Origin: an uncultured Eubacteriales bacterium | Lineage (GTDB): Bacteria > Bacillota > Clostridia > Oscillospirales > Acutalibacteraceae | Direction: 5' to 3' | DNA: 5,900 nucleotides | Assembly (NCBI GenBank): GCA_900321515.1 | Contig: ONWI01000129.1 | Span: 1 to 5,900, forward strand | Shown here: positions 1 to 5,209 of the stretch, in pieces | Layout of the letters: each line of letters starts with the position of its first letter | How positions within the stretch are numbered: the first letter of the stretch is position 1 | Notes under the pieces: generated by a model | Told to the model about the DNA's origin: nothing | What the model saw: only the letters and a program-made list of their open reading frames with translations | Database searches by the model: none | Position numbers and translations under genes: made by a program

Positions 1-183
1 GACGGCAGCCATATCGGAATCAGCAATGTTCGGGAACGGCTGGAAACCCTATGCGGAGGTTCTCTGACCATTGACAGTCACATCGGCAGGGGAACGACGG
101 TAACCATTCGAATTCCGATTAAAAAACAACGCAACGGCGCGGTTGCTGTAGCAGAAACCGAACAGAAAAGAGGAAATATATGA
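1..183 (+). CDS. Sensor histidine kinase, C-terminal end (partial)
   Basis: The open frame enters from the left edge and ends at TGA 181-183, giving 60 residues. It reads DGSHIGISNVRERL, then CGGSLTIDS, then GRGTTVTIRIP. This is the last part of a GHKL ATPase domain: the G2-box region (HIGI followed by NVRERL) and the final beta-strand pair with G-x-GT. The HIGI-NVRERL form is typical of LytS/YpdA-like His_kinase family proteins of Clostridia (family knowledge). The protein would autophosphorylate a histidine upstream of the window and pass the phosphate to the next gene's product. Its sensor region, phospho-acceptor histidine and N box are not visible. About 18 residues after the last core strand form a polar tail. 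Its stop codon overlaps the start of the regulator (ATGA, 180-183), so the two are very probably translationally coupled and form a cognate pair. Confidence 0.88.
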   Translation, partial: DGSHIGISNVRERLETLCGGSLTIDSHIGRGTTVTIRIPIKKQRNGAVAVAETEQKRGNI

Positions 184-983
184 CAATTATTTGTGTGGAC
201 GACGAAGCACTGATTGTGGAAGATACTGTGACAATGTGTCTGAAACTGCCGCAGGTGGAGGAAGCAAAAGGTTTTACCAAACCCAACGAAGCGCTCCAGT
301 GGCTGGAGACTCATCAGGCGGATATTGCGCTGCTGGATATTGATATGGCAGTCATGAACGGCATCATACTCGCGGCGGAGATAAAAAGAAAAAATCCGGA
401 CATGGCAATTATCTTTCTCACAGGCTACTCACAGTATGCCGTAGAAGCATTTGCCCTCCGAGCATCGGGCTATCTGTTGAAGCCGGTGTCCCAGGAAAAG
501 CTCGCAGCGGATGTGGCGTATGCACTTTCCATCAAGCCGAATAAACTGACCGATCATGTTGTGATCCGCACGTTCGGCAAATTCGATGTATTCGTGGATG
601 AAAAGCTGGTCGCATTCAAATCGGCAAGAGGCAAGGAACTGCTCGCCTACCTGGTGGACAGACAGGGAAGCAGCGTCACGCGTGCAGAGGTGTTTGCGAT
701 ATTGTGGGAAGACCGTTTATATGACCGTCCCATGCAAAAGCAAATGGACAATGTGATCAGAAACATGCGGGAGACGCTGCGGGAGTATGGAATAGAGGAT
801 ATCTTTGAGATGAAAAATGGCTCGATGTGGGTATGTCCCACCCGGTTCACCTGCGATGCGTACCTCTTTTTGAAAGGCAATGTGGAAGCGATCAATTCAT
901 ACAGGGGAGAATATATGAGTGCTTATTCATGGGCAAGTATTACGGAAAGCGTCATGACATGGAAGCAGATAAATCGAAACTGA
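180..983 (+). CDS. Response regulator: receiver domain plus SARP/BTAD-like output domain
   Basis: The product has 267 residues. Residues 1-118 form a receiver domain: acidic pair D7-D8, phospho-acceptor D53 in ALLDID, switch threonine T81 in IIFLTG, Y98, and K101-P102 in LLKP. All receiver catalytic positions are present. Residues about 127-178 (TFGKFDVF, AFKSARGKELLAYL, SVTRAEVFAILW) match an OmpR-like winged helix. Residues about 180-255 (the MQKQMDNVIRNMRETL helix, then CDAYLF and RGEYMSAYSWA) resemble the start of a bacterial transcriptional activator domain. The whole resembles the SARP-like regulators found with LytS-type kinases in Clostridia. It should bind DNA and activate transcription when phosphorylated; its targets are unknown. 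The ATG start overlaps the upstream kinase stop by 4 bp, so translation is probably coupled. An intrinsic terminator follows 9 bp after the stop, so this is the last gene of its operon. The DNA-binding role is inferred from the fold. Confidence 0.9.
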   Translation: MTIICVDDEALIVEDTVTMCLKLPQVEEAKGFTKPNEALQWLETHQADIALLDIDMAVMNGIILAAEIKRKNPDMAIIFLTGYSQYAVEAFALRASGYLLKPVSQEKLAADVAYALSIKPNKLTDHVVIRTFGKFDVFVDEKLVAFKSARGKELLAYLVDRQGSSVTRAEVFAILWEDRLYDRPMQKQMDNVIRNMRETLREYGIEDIFEMKNGSMWVCPTRFTCDAYLFLKGNVEAINSYRGEYMSAYSWASITESVMTWKQINRN

Positions 984-992
984 ATAATTAAT

Positions 993-1040
993 AAGCCGCT
1001 TTTGAAGGAATAATCCCTCCGGACAAAGCGGCTTTTTTTC
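993..1040 (+). terminator. Intrinsic (Rho-independent) terminator of the two-component operon
   Basis: A perfect 10-bp stem, AAGCCGCTTT (993-1002) with AAAGCGGCTT (1025-1034), encloses a 22-nt loop. It runs straight into a seven-T tract (1033-1039). The loop contains a secondary complementarity, GGA with TCC. It lies 9 bp after the response-regulator stop and separates that operon from the HD-GYP gene, which therefore needs its own promoter. Confidence 0.9.
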
Positions 1041-1281
1041 ATGAACTTTATGACTGCTCTGATTACATAATTGTAATATTGGTAACAAGTTTGTAAATAA
1101 AAAACAGCCTTATTTACTGGACATGTGATGGACAGAACATTCTATACTATTGTTATGAACCGAGCAATGAATCTTCTGCTTATGCGCACAATAAAACGAA
1201 ATAAGATATAATAAAATAATATCAATAGTTTTTTTCTGCTTTTACAGTAATCAAAAAACAATATTCACAGGAGGATCATTT
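1041..1281 (+). promoter_or_regulatory. AT-rich control region upstream of the HD-GYP gene
   Basis: This 241-bp stretch has no gene and lies between a terminator and a gene with a strong ribosome site, so it should hold that gene's promoter. Candidate -10 boxes are TATACT (1143-1148) and a consensus TATAAT (1207-1212). The first has TGGACA (1118-1123) 19 bp upstream, which is a long spacing; the second has no good -35 at 16-18 bp. Other elements are an inverted repeat at 1062-1077, a shorter ACAA-GT-TTGT palindrome at 1085-1094, a TGGACA direct repeat at 1118-1134 and a seven-T run at 1229-1235 with no stem before it. The ribosome site AGGAGG (1269-1274) sits 7 nt before the ATG. I see no c-di-GMP riboswitch or other recognised leader RNA. 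The presence of a promoter is inferred; its exact position is uncertain. Confidence 0.5.
1062..1077. repeat. Perfect inverted repeat, possible operator
   Basis: ATTACA (1062-1067), a 4-bp TAAT spacer and TGTAAT (1072-1077) form an exact 6+6 bp dyad. A second, shorter dyad (ACAA-GT-TTGT) follows about 8 bp later, and TTGTAA occurs in both. The pair lies upstream of the candidate -10 boxes, where an activator or repressor dimer could bind. It is not followed by a T-tract, so it is not a terminator. AT-rich DNA produces such dyads by chance fairly often. Confidence 0.35.
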
Positions 1282-3480
1282 ATGAAAAACTCTGAGAAAC
1301 AACAAAATTCCAAACGAGGCAGTGTACTTATAACGGTACTTCTGTGCCTTTTGTGTGTTCCTGTCAATCTGCTTGGAGCATTCGTATGCACAAAGTACCG
1401 CCTGCCGCTTTATCTGGACACTGTGGGCACCATTGTATCTGCCGTCTATAGCGGCAGCCTTCCGGGGATGGTGGTCGGATTGATTACCAGCATACTCAGA
1501 GGCATACAGGAGCCTTCACAATTGTACTTCGCCACACTGAATATGTGCTGTGCCCTGGTCGCTGCATTTTTTGCCAAAAAGGGGATTTTCAGAAACAGCT
1601 TCCAACCGGTTCTCATTGTACCGGTGCTGGCGGTAATAACAGGATGCATCGGCGCTGTGATGTCGTGGTTCCTCAACAGCGGGAATTTCGGCGGTCTGGC
1701 GGAGCCGTATGCCCGAGGGATTTATGAGAGACTGGGCGGCTATCCGTTTTTGTCCCAGCTTGGCGCGGAAATTCTGGTGGATCTCGCGGATAAGTTTATC
1801 GTCATCATTCTGGCAGTAATTCTGATCAGAATGATACCCGGTTTTATGAAAAACCGTCTCCAATGGCAGAACGTCACCCGCCTCAGCCAAGAAGAAAAGT
1901 CCCGTCTGGCGGCAGAAAACGCCGCAGGCAAAATCAAGTGCCGCAAGATGTCGCTCAAAGCCAAGGTGCTGCTTATCATTACCGCGGTGACACTGATGAT
2001 TGCCGCGACCGCCACGGGAATCAGTTTCATTCTGTTCCGTGATTCCACGATCGACGAACACGTTAAGCTCGCCGAAACCATGACCAACGTCGCCGCCAAG
2101 TCGATTGACCCCGCCAAGGTCTATAATTTCTCGATTCACGGAGAAGATGCGGAAGGCTATCTGGAAACCGAACAGAAACTGTATGCCATCAAAGACTGCT
2201 CTTCCGAAGTGCAGTTCCTGTACGTCTACAGAATTGTGAGAGACGGGTATCAAGTGGTGTTTGATCTTGACACAGAAGAGGCTTTAGGCGACAACGCCGG
2301 AGAGATACTGCCGTTTGACGATGGCGTGAAGCCTTATCTCACAGAACTGTTTTCGGGCAAGGATATCCCTCCGATGATCACGGTGGACAGCGACGGCTGG
2401 CTGCTGACGGTCTATACTCCCTTACGCGATTCCAAAGGTATCTGCCGTTGCTATGTGGGCGTGGATATTTCCATGAACCTGCTTTCCAAATTCGGTTATA
2501 CCTTCCTTGCAAAGCTGATTTCGGCATTTACGGGATTCTTTTTACTGGCACTCGGCATCGGTGCCAAGATGGTGGACGAGAGCGTGGTTCGTCCCATCGA
2601 CAATATTGCCACATGCGCGGACGCCTTCGCCTACAACAGCAGCGATGCCCGTGAGGAGAGTGTGGAACGCCTGAAAGCGCTTAATATTCGGAGCGGTGAT
2701 GAAGTGGAACGTCTCTACAACGCCCTTGTTACCACCACGGAAGAAAGTATGCGATATGTGTCGGATATTCAGACCCAGACCGAGAAGATATCCCAGATGC
2801 AGAACGGACTGATTCTGGTCCTGGCAGATATCGTGGAAAGCCGTGACAAATGCACCGGCGACCATGTACGCAAGACCGCTGCCTATGTGAAGATTATCGT
2901 AGAAGAAATGAAGAGGCTTGGCTATTACAAGGATCAGCTCACCGATGAATTCATACATAATGTGATCAATTCCGCTCCGCTTCATGACATAGGGAAAATC
3001 AGCGTTCCCGATAGCATTCTCAATAAGCCCGGCAAGCTCACGGACGAGGAATTTACAGCCATGAAGTCTCACACAAATGAAGGAGCCAAGGTCCTTGAAG
3101 AAACAATTGAAATGGTTCCCGAATCAGGCTATCTGAATGAAGCCAAGAACCTCGCTGCGTATCATCACGAAAAATGGAACGGCAAGGGTTACCCCTACGG
3201 TCTCGCCGGCGAACAGATTCCGCTGTCAGCCAGAATTATGGCAGTGGCGGACGTGTTCGACGCGCTGGTATCCAGCCGGAGCTATAAGAAGCCTTTCAGC
3301 TTTGAAATGGCTATGAACATTATCCGTGACGACGCAGGCATACACTTCGATCCGCTGGTGGCAAGTGCATTCCTTTCAGCGCAGGATCAGGTCAAAGAGG
3401 TAATGGCGGAATTTGACAAGATCAATAATCCCAACGGCGAAGAGATTGACACCGACGGTTCAACCGACCAGAAGCGTTAG
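1282..3480 (+). CDS. Membrane-bound HD-GYP phosphodiesterase with ECF-S-like and Cache-like sensor regions
   Basis: The 732-residue product is predicted to hydrolyse cyclic di-GMP at the inner face of the membrane. In order: residues about 14-187 form a multi-pass hydrophobic block starting with a helix at 14-35, then PLYLDTVGT (42-50). This resembles ECF-transporter S-component-like domains fused to signalling proteins. A cytoplasmic linker reaches 227, a helix spans about 228-252, an extracytoplasmic Cache-like domain spans about 253-404, and a helix spans about 405-431. A HAMP-like segment follows (VVRPIDNI, then SGDEVERLYNAL) and then the HD-GYP domain, about 510-705. The metal-site and signature residues are present: H528, H568-D569 in HDIGK, H597 in MKSH, H628-H629, and GKGYP at 634-638, followed by a typical ARIMAVADVFDAL helix. 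No GGDEF domain is present. The ATG start has AGGAGG 7 nt upstream. It is probably monocistronic or leads a loose group with the next gene. The ligand is unknown; a small vitamin-like molecule is one guess from the ECF-S similarity. Confidence 0.9.
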   Translation: MKNSEKQQNSKRGSVLITVLLCLLCVPVNLLGAFVCTKYRLPLYLDTVGTIVSAVYSGSLPGMVVGLITSILRGIQEPSQLYFATLNMCCALVAAFFAKKGIFRNSFQPVLIVPVLAVITGCIGAVMSWFLNSGNFGGLAEPYARGIYERLGGYPFLSQLGAEILVDLADKFIVIILAVILIRMIPGFMKNRLQWQNVTRLSQEEKSRLAAENAAGKIKCRKMSLKAKVLLIITAVTLMIAATATGISFILFRDSTIDEHVKLAETMTNVAAKSIDPAKVYNFSIHGEDAEGYLETEQKLYAIKDCSSEVQFLYVYRIVRDGYQVVFDLDTEEALGDNAGEILPFDDGVKPYLTELFSGKDIPPMITVDSDGWLLTVYTPLRDSKGICRCYVGVDISMNLLSKFGYTFLAKLISAFTGFFLLALGIGAKMVDESVVRPIDNIATCADAFAYNSSDAREESVERLKALNIRSGDEVERLYNALVTTTEESMRYVSDIQTQTEKISQMQNGLILVLADIVESRDKCTGDHVRKTAAYVKIIVEEMKRLGYYKDQLTDEFIHNVINSAPLHDIGKISVPDSILNKPGKLTDEEFTAMKSHTNEGAKVLEETIEMVPESGYLNEAKNLAAYHHEKWNGKGYPYGLAGEQIPLSARIMAVADVFDALVSSRSYKKPFSFEMAMNIIRDDAGIHFDPLVASAFLSAQDQVKEVMAEFDKINNPNGEEIDTDGSTDQKR

Positions 3481-3610
3481 AACTTGAAATAATTACACAA
3501 AGCACTATGTCCGAAGAACCTTCACAAGTTATCTCTTCGGGGATGGTGTTCTTTGCGGATAATACCGGTAATTCTATCGCTCAATTAGTTAATGTATATA
3601 AGGTGAAATA
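3481..3610 (+). promoter_or_regulatory. Intergenic spacer before the HprK-like gene
   Basis: This 130-bp spacer holds a long imperfect hairpin (3498-3555, listed separately), an 8-bp palindrome TACCGGTA (3563-3570) just after it, and the ribosome site AGGTGA (3601-3606) 4 nt before the ATG at 3611. I see no convincing -35/-10 pair; GATAAT (3558-3563) lacks a matching -35. It is unclear whether the HprK-like gene has its own promoter or is read through from the HD-GYP gene. Confidence 0.35.
3498..3555. repeat. Long imperfect hairpin without T-tract
   Basis: A 7-bp core stem CCGAAGA (3511-3517) with TCTTCGG (3534-3540) encloses a 16-nt loop. It extends outward across a 2-nt bulge (3541-3542), three pairs (3508-3510 with 3543-3545, two of them G-T), a 2x2 internal loop, an AC/GT pair step, one mismatch, and CAAAG (3498-3502) with CTTTG (3551-3555). 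That is about 17 pairs in 58 nt. No U-tract follows on either strand, so it is not a standard intrinsic terminator. It may be an mRNA processing or stability element, or a remnant of a small dispersed repeat. Confidence 0.55.
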
Positions 3611-4354
3611 ATGACAGGAACATACCGTATTGCCAATCAGACGATACAGATCACTTCCCTATACGGAGATATTCACGAGCAATGTATGGCATTTCGGGTG
3701 GACGCGGCGCCTGACTACAAGATTGCTACTACCGGCGCGGACATCGAAGCACAATGGGAAAAGCTCATTCATCAGGAATCCGCACAGCGGCATTCCATGC
3801 AAAGATTTTCGGAAGCCGCTATGGAATCCTATGCTATTCTGGATGAAATTGCCGAATTATGTTTGAAGGATCAAAAGATTCTCCTGTACGGTTCGGCTGT
3901 GAAAACAAACGGAGAGGGATTTCTGTTTTTATCCGACAGGAGTTTCCTCAAAGCCTTCTTTGCAAATCTATGGATGAATACTGACGTCGGCGGTGGAAGC
4001 GTTTTGTTAAACAACAATACCTCCATGATTGAAGTTTCAGAAAACGAAGTAACGGTGTACAGCATTCCCTGGCACAGAGGACGCGCAGGCTGTGTCAATC
4101 AATCCGTCCCGCTCAAAGCAATCTGCTTATTGAAGAGTGGAAAAAGGAACGCGATGAACCGGCTTGAAGGTAATGATGCGCAAGCCGTTTTGCTTGAACA
4201 TAGTTTTTCCCCGACGGATGAATTTGTCTCCGTTAAAAGGCAGGAAATAATCAATATGCTTTTGTCGCGCGTAAAACTGTACCGCTTTGAAAGCAATATG
4301 GATCATGAAGCCGTACATATAGCATATAACCTGATGAGCATGGAGAGATACTGA
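3611..4354 (+). CDS. HPr kinase/PEPCK-like protein with lost P-loop (probable pseudokinase)
   Basis: The product has 247 residues. From memory of the family, it aligns along its length with the HprK-like ATP-binding proteins of Clostridia: LLYGSAVKTNGEGFLF (91-106) matches the strand before the P-loop, YSIPWHRG and SVPLKAICLL match the later core, and LYRFESNMDHEAVHIAY near the C-terminus matches the usual LYRLxCN-xxEA-xxAY end. Active members have GTGKST after that first strand, and VNDDKP after the next. Here the loop reads LSDRSFLKAFFANLW (107-121): spacing is kept and K114 falls at the Walker lysine, but the glycines and Ser/Thr are gone. The second motif reads LLNNNTS, with N135-N136 in place of the paired aspartates. 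ATP binding and phosphotransfer are therefore unlikely, and a scaffold or regulatory role is inferred. The frame is intact and well formed, so I do not call it a pseudogene. The ATG has AGGTGA 4 nt upstream. The next gene follows after 39 bp, suggesting one transcript. Confidence 0.75.
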   Translation: MTGTYRIANQTIQITSLYGDIHEQCMAFRVDAAPDYKIATTGADIEAQWEKLIHQESAQRHSMQRFSEAAMESYAILDEIAELCLKDQKILLYGSAVKTNGEGFLFLSDRSFLKAFFANLWMNTDVGGGSVLLNNNTSMIEVSENEVTVYSIPWHRGRAGCVNQSVPLKAICLLKSGKRNAMNRLEGNDAQAVLLEHSFSPTDEFVSVKRQEIINMLLSRVKLYRFESNMDHEAVHIAYNLMSMERY

Positions 4355-4378
4355 ACAGGCTCTGAATCAAAGCACAGT

Positions 4379-4396
4379 AAGGAAGGGTGCCGATTG
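4379..4396 (+). promoter_or_regulatory. Ribosome-binding site supporting a TTG start
   Basis: AAGGAAGG (4379-4386) lies 7 nt before TTG at 4394-4396. No ATG or GTG start with comparable spacing exists in this frame: the first in-frame ATG is 19 codons in, inside the first helix. The TTG start keeps the TEKELKKLNRQELLEILL helix that is typical at the N-terminus of this protein family. Confidence 0.75.
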
Positions 4397-4921
4397 ACAG
4401 AAAAAGAACTGAAAAAACTCAACAGACAAGAGCTTCTGGAAATACTGCTGATGCAAAGCAAAAAGATTGACCGTCTGGAAGCGCAGCTCAGTTCCGCACA
4501 GCAAAAACTTGACAATAAGATAATAACCGTGACGAATGCCGGCTCCATAGCGGAAGCGTCGATTGCCTTGAACAATATATTCGGAAACGCTCAGAGTACA
4601 GCCGATCAGTACCTTGAAAATATCCGTCTGATGCAGGAGCAGACAATGGCGGAATGTGAACAGAAGAAAATTGAAGCGCAGAAAGAAGCCGACGCATATC
4701 TGGAAAGCATGCGCCAGATGCGTGCACAGACCGAGGCTCAGTGTGAACAGCTAAGAAACGACACACAGCAAATGGCTGACCGTTACCTTGAAAATATCCG
4801 TTTGATGCAGGAAGAAACCGAGGCGGAATGTGAACGAAAGAAAAGGGCTGCGGATTTGTATGTACGTCAAAAACTCAGCGGTTTGCAGATAGAGGAGACA
4901 ACTGAAGAAAACGAAAACTGA
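4394..4921 (+). CDS. Coiled-coil protein with three 29-residue repeats, function unknown
   Basis: The 175-residue, highly charged product has no signal peptide or membrane segment, so it is probably cytoplasmic. Residues 1-42 form a helix rich in Leu, Lys and Glu (TEKELKKLNRQELLEILL), likely coiled coil. Residues about 43-67 hold NAGSIAEASIALNNIFGNAQ, the most family-like stretch. I recall similar clostridial proteins, sometimes labelled 'DNA repair protein' without evident basis, with an AGSIAEAALQLN-type motif; I would not adopt that label. Residues 70-151 are three tandem repeats starting AD-x-YLE, each with one cysteine (C88, C117, C146), the only cysteines in the protein. A short tail rich in Glu and Asn ends it. 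It starts at TTG, 39 bp after the HprK-like gene, and probably shares its transcript. A role as a structural or partner protein for the neighbouring HprK-like protein or signal peptidase is inferred from position only. Confidence 0.8.
   Translation: MTEKELKKLNRQELLEILLMQSKKIDRLEAQLSSAQQKLDNKIITVTNAGSIAEASIALNNIFGNAQSTADQYLENIRLMQEQTMAECEQKKIEAQKEADAYLESMRQMRAQTEAQCEQLRNDTQQMADRYLENIRLMQEETEAECERKKRAADLYVRQKLSGLQIEETTEENEN
4601..4846 (+). repeat. Three tandem in-frame 87-bp repeats
   Basis: Units lie at 4601-4687, 4688-4774 and 4775-4846 (the last truncated to 24 codons). Each encodes AD-x-YLE-x-hR-x-M, with a hydrophobic residue at h, and later a Cys-Glu pair. Units 1 and 3 are closer at DNA level than either is to unit 2: TACCTTGAAAATATCCGT occurs at 4610 and again at 4784, exactly 174 bp (two periods) apart, and GCGGAATGTGAAC recurs likewise. 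The 29-residue period (four heptads plus one) fits a helical rod or coiled coil. Confidence 0.9.
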
Positions 4922-5205
4922 TGTTTGTTTTTGAAAGCTATGCGATTGTAAAAAGAAAATTAACAAAAAAGGAAAGCGCGCAGCGCCAATAATGGGATGC
5001 AGGGGGCAAGGCTCCCTGCCAGGGGTCCGGGGGCAGCGCCACCGAAAATAAATGGTGGTCGGGCGAATACCGAAATCGAAAAATCCAAATCCGCCCTTCC
5101 CACGGATGGAGAAAAAAGCTCCGGCTTAAAATGCGCAAGTCCCGTATTATCGCCTTTTTTGATATTTGCAATTGGCTAATTATGTAAGCTGAAAGGAGGA
5201 ATTAT
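4922..5205 (+). other. Intergenic region with GC-rich repeat element
   Basis: This 284-bp gap contains no credible gene. The left end (4922-4975) is A-rich with no terminator. The centre (about 4976-5060) is a GC-rich block with two hairpins, listed separately. Further right are small stems: ATCCG with CGGAT around 5087-5106, and AAGC-TCCG-GCTT at 5116-5127, whose loop has the UNCG tetraloop form. A six-T run at 5155-5160 lacks a strong stem. The right end carries the ribosome site of the signal peptidase gene. No convincing promoter was found, so it is unclear whether that gene belongs to the upstream transcript. Confidence 0.6.
4999..5044. repeat. GC-rich double-hairpin intergenic repeat (REP-like)
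   Basis: Hairpin 1 pairs GCAGGGGGC (4999-5007) with GCTCCCTGC (5011-5019) around an AAG loop, nine pairs with one G-T. Hairpin 2 pairs CGGGGGC (5028-5034) with GCCACCG (5038-5044) around AGC, with a single G-A mismatch. The 9-mer GCAGCGCCA flanks the block at 4980-4988 and recurs at 5033-5041. GC-rich paired hairpins of this sort (GCAGGGGGC, CCAGGGGTCCGGGGGC) are widespread between genes in Oscillospiraceae and Lachnospiraceae genomes (from memory). The sharp GC jump against AT-rich flanks fits an inserted dispersed element. Confidence 0.65.
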
Positions 5206-5209
5206 GTGA
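5193..5209 (+). promoter_or_regulatory. Ribosome-binding site and overlapping ATG-TGA / GTG start of the signal peptidase
   Basis: AAGGAGGA (5193-5200) is a near-perfect Shine-Dalgarno sequence. An ATG at 5204-5206 is followed at once by TGA (5207-5209), so it can only encode a single residue. GTG at 5206-5208 overlaps it and opens the signal peptidase frame, 5 nt after the AGGAGGA core. GTG is therefore the working start. The next in-frame ATG (5278) has no ribosome site. Confidence 0.75.

Noticed and set aside
1041..1281. Cyclic-di-GMP riboswitch or other leader RNA before the HD-GYP gene
   Set aside because: The region is AT-rich and lacks the conserved stems and GNRA-loop/receptor pattern of GEMM riboswitches; the seven-T run has no stem before it.
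1516..2253. Open frame of 245 codons on the minus strand
   Set aside because: It lies wholly inside the HD-GYP gene and its translation has no family features; it is an antisense shadow.
3930..3962. Possible P-loop in the +1 frame (YPTGVSSKPS), suggesting a compensated frameshift
   Set aside because: Aligned by the lysine, the +1 reading does not restore GTGKST. The actual frame keeps exact spacing from FLF to LW, so substitution explains the motif loss better than two indels.
5116..5160. Terminator before the signal peptidase (small UNCG-type hairpin and later six-T run)
   Set aside because: The 4-bp hairpin ends about 28 nt before the T-run, and only 3-bp stems can form next to it, which is too weak for an intrinsic terminator.
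4997..5179. Short + strand frame of 60 codons across the GC-rich repeat
   Set aside because: No ribosome site precedes it and its product is a low-complexity translation of the hairpin element.
5159..5186. Promoter with TTGATA and TATGTA before the signal peptidase
   Set aside because: The -10 match is poor, and the implied start of transcription would fall on the ribosome site, leaving no leader.
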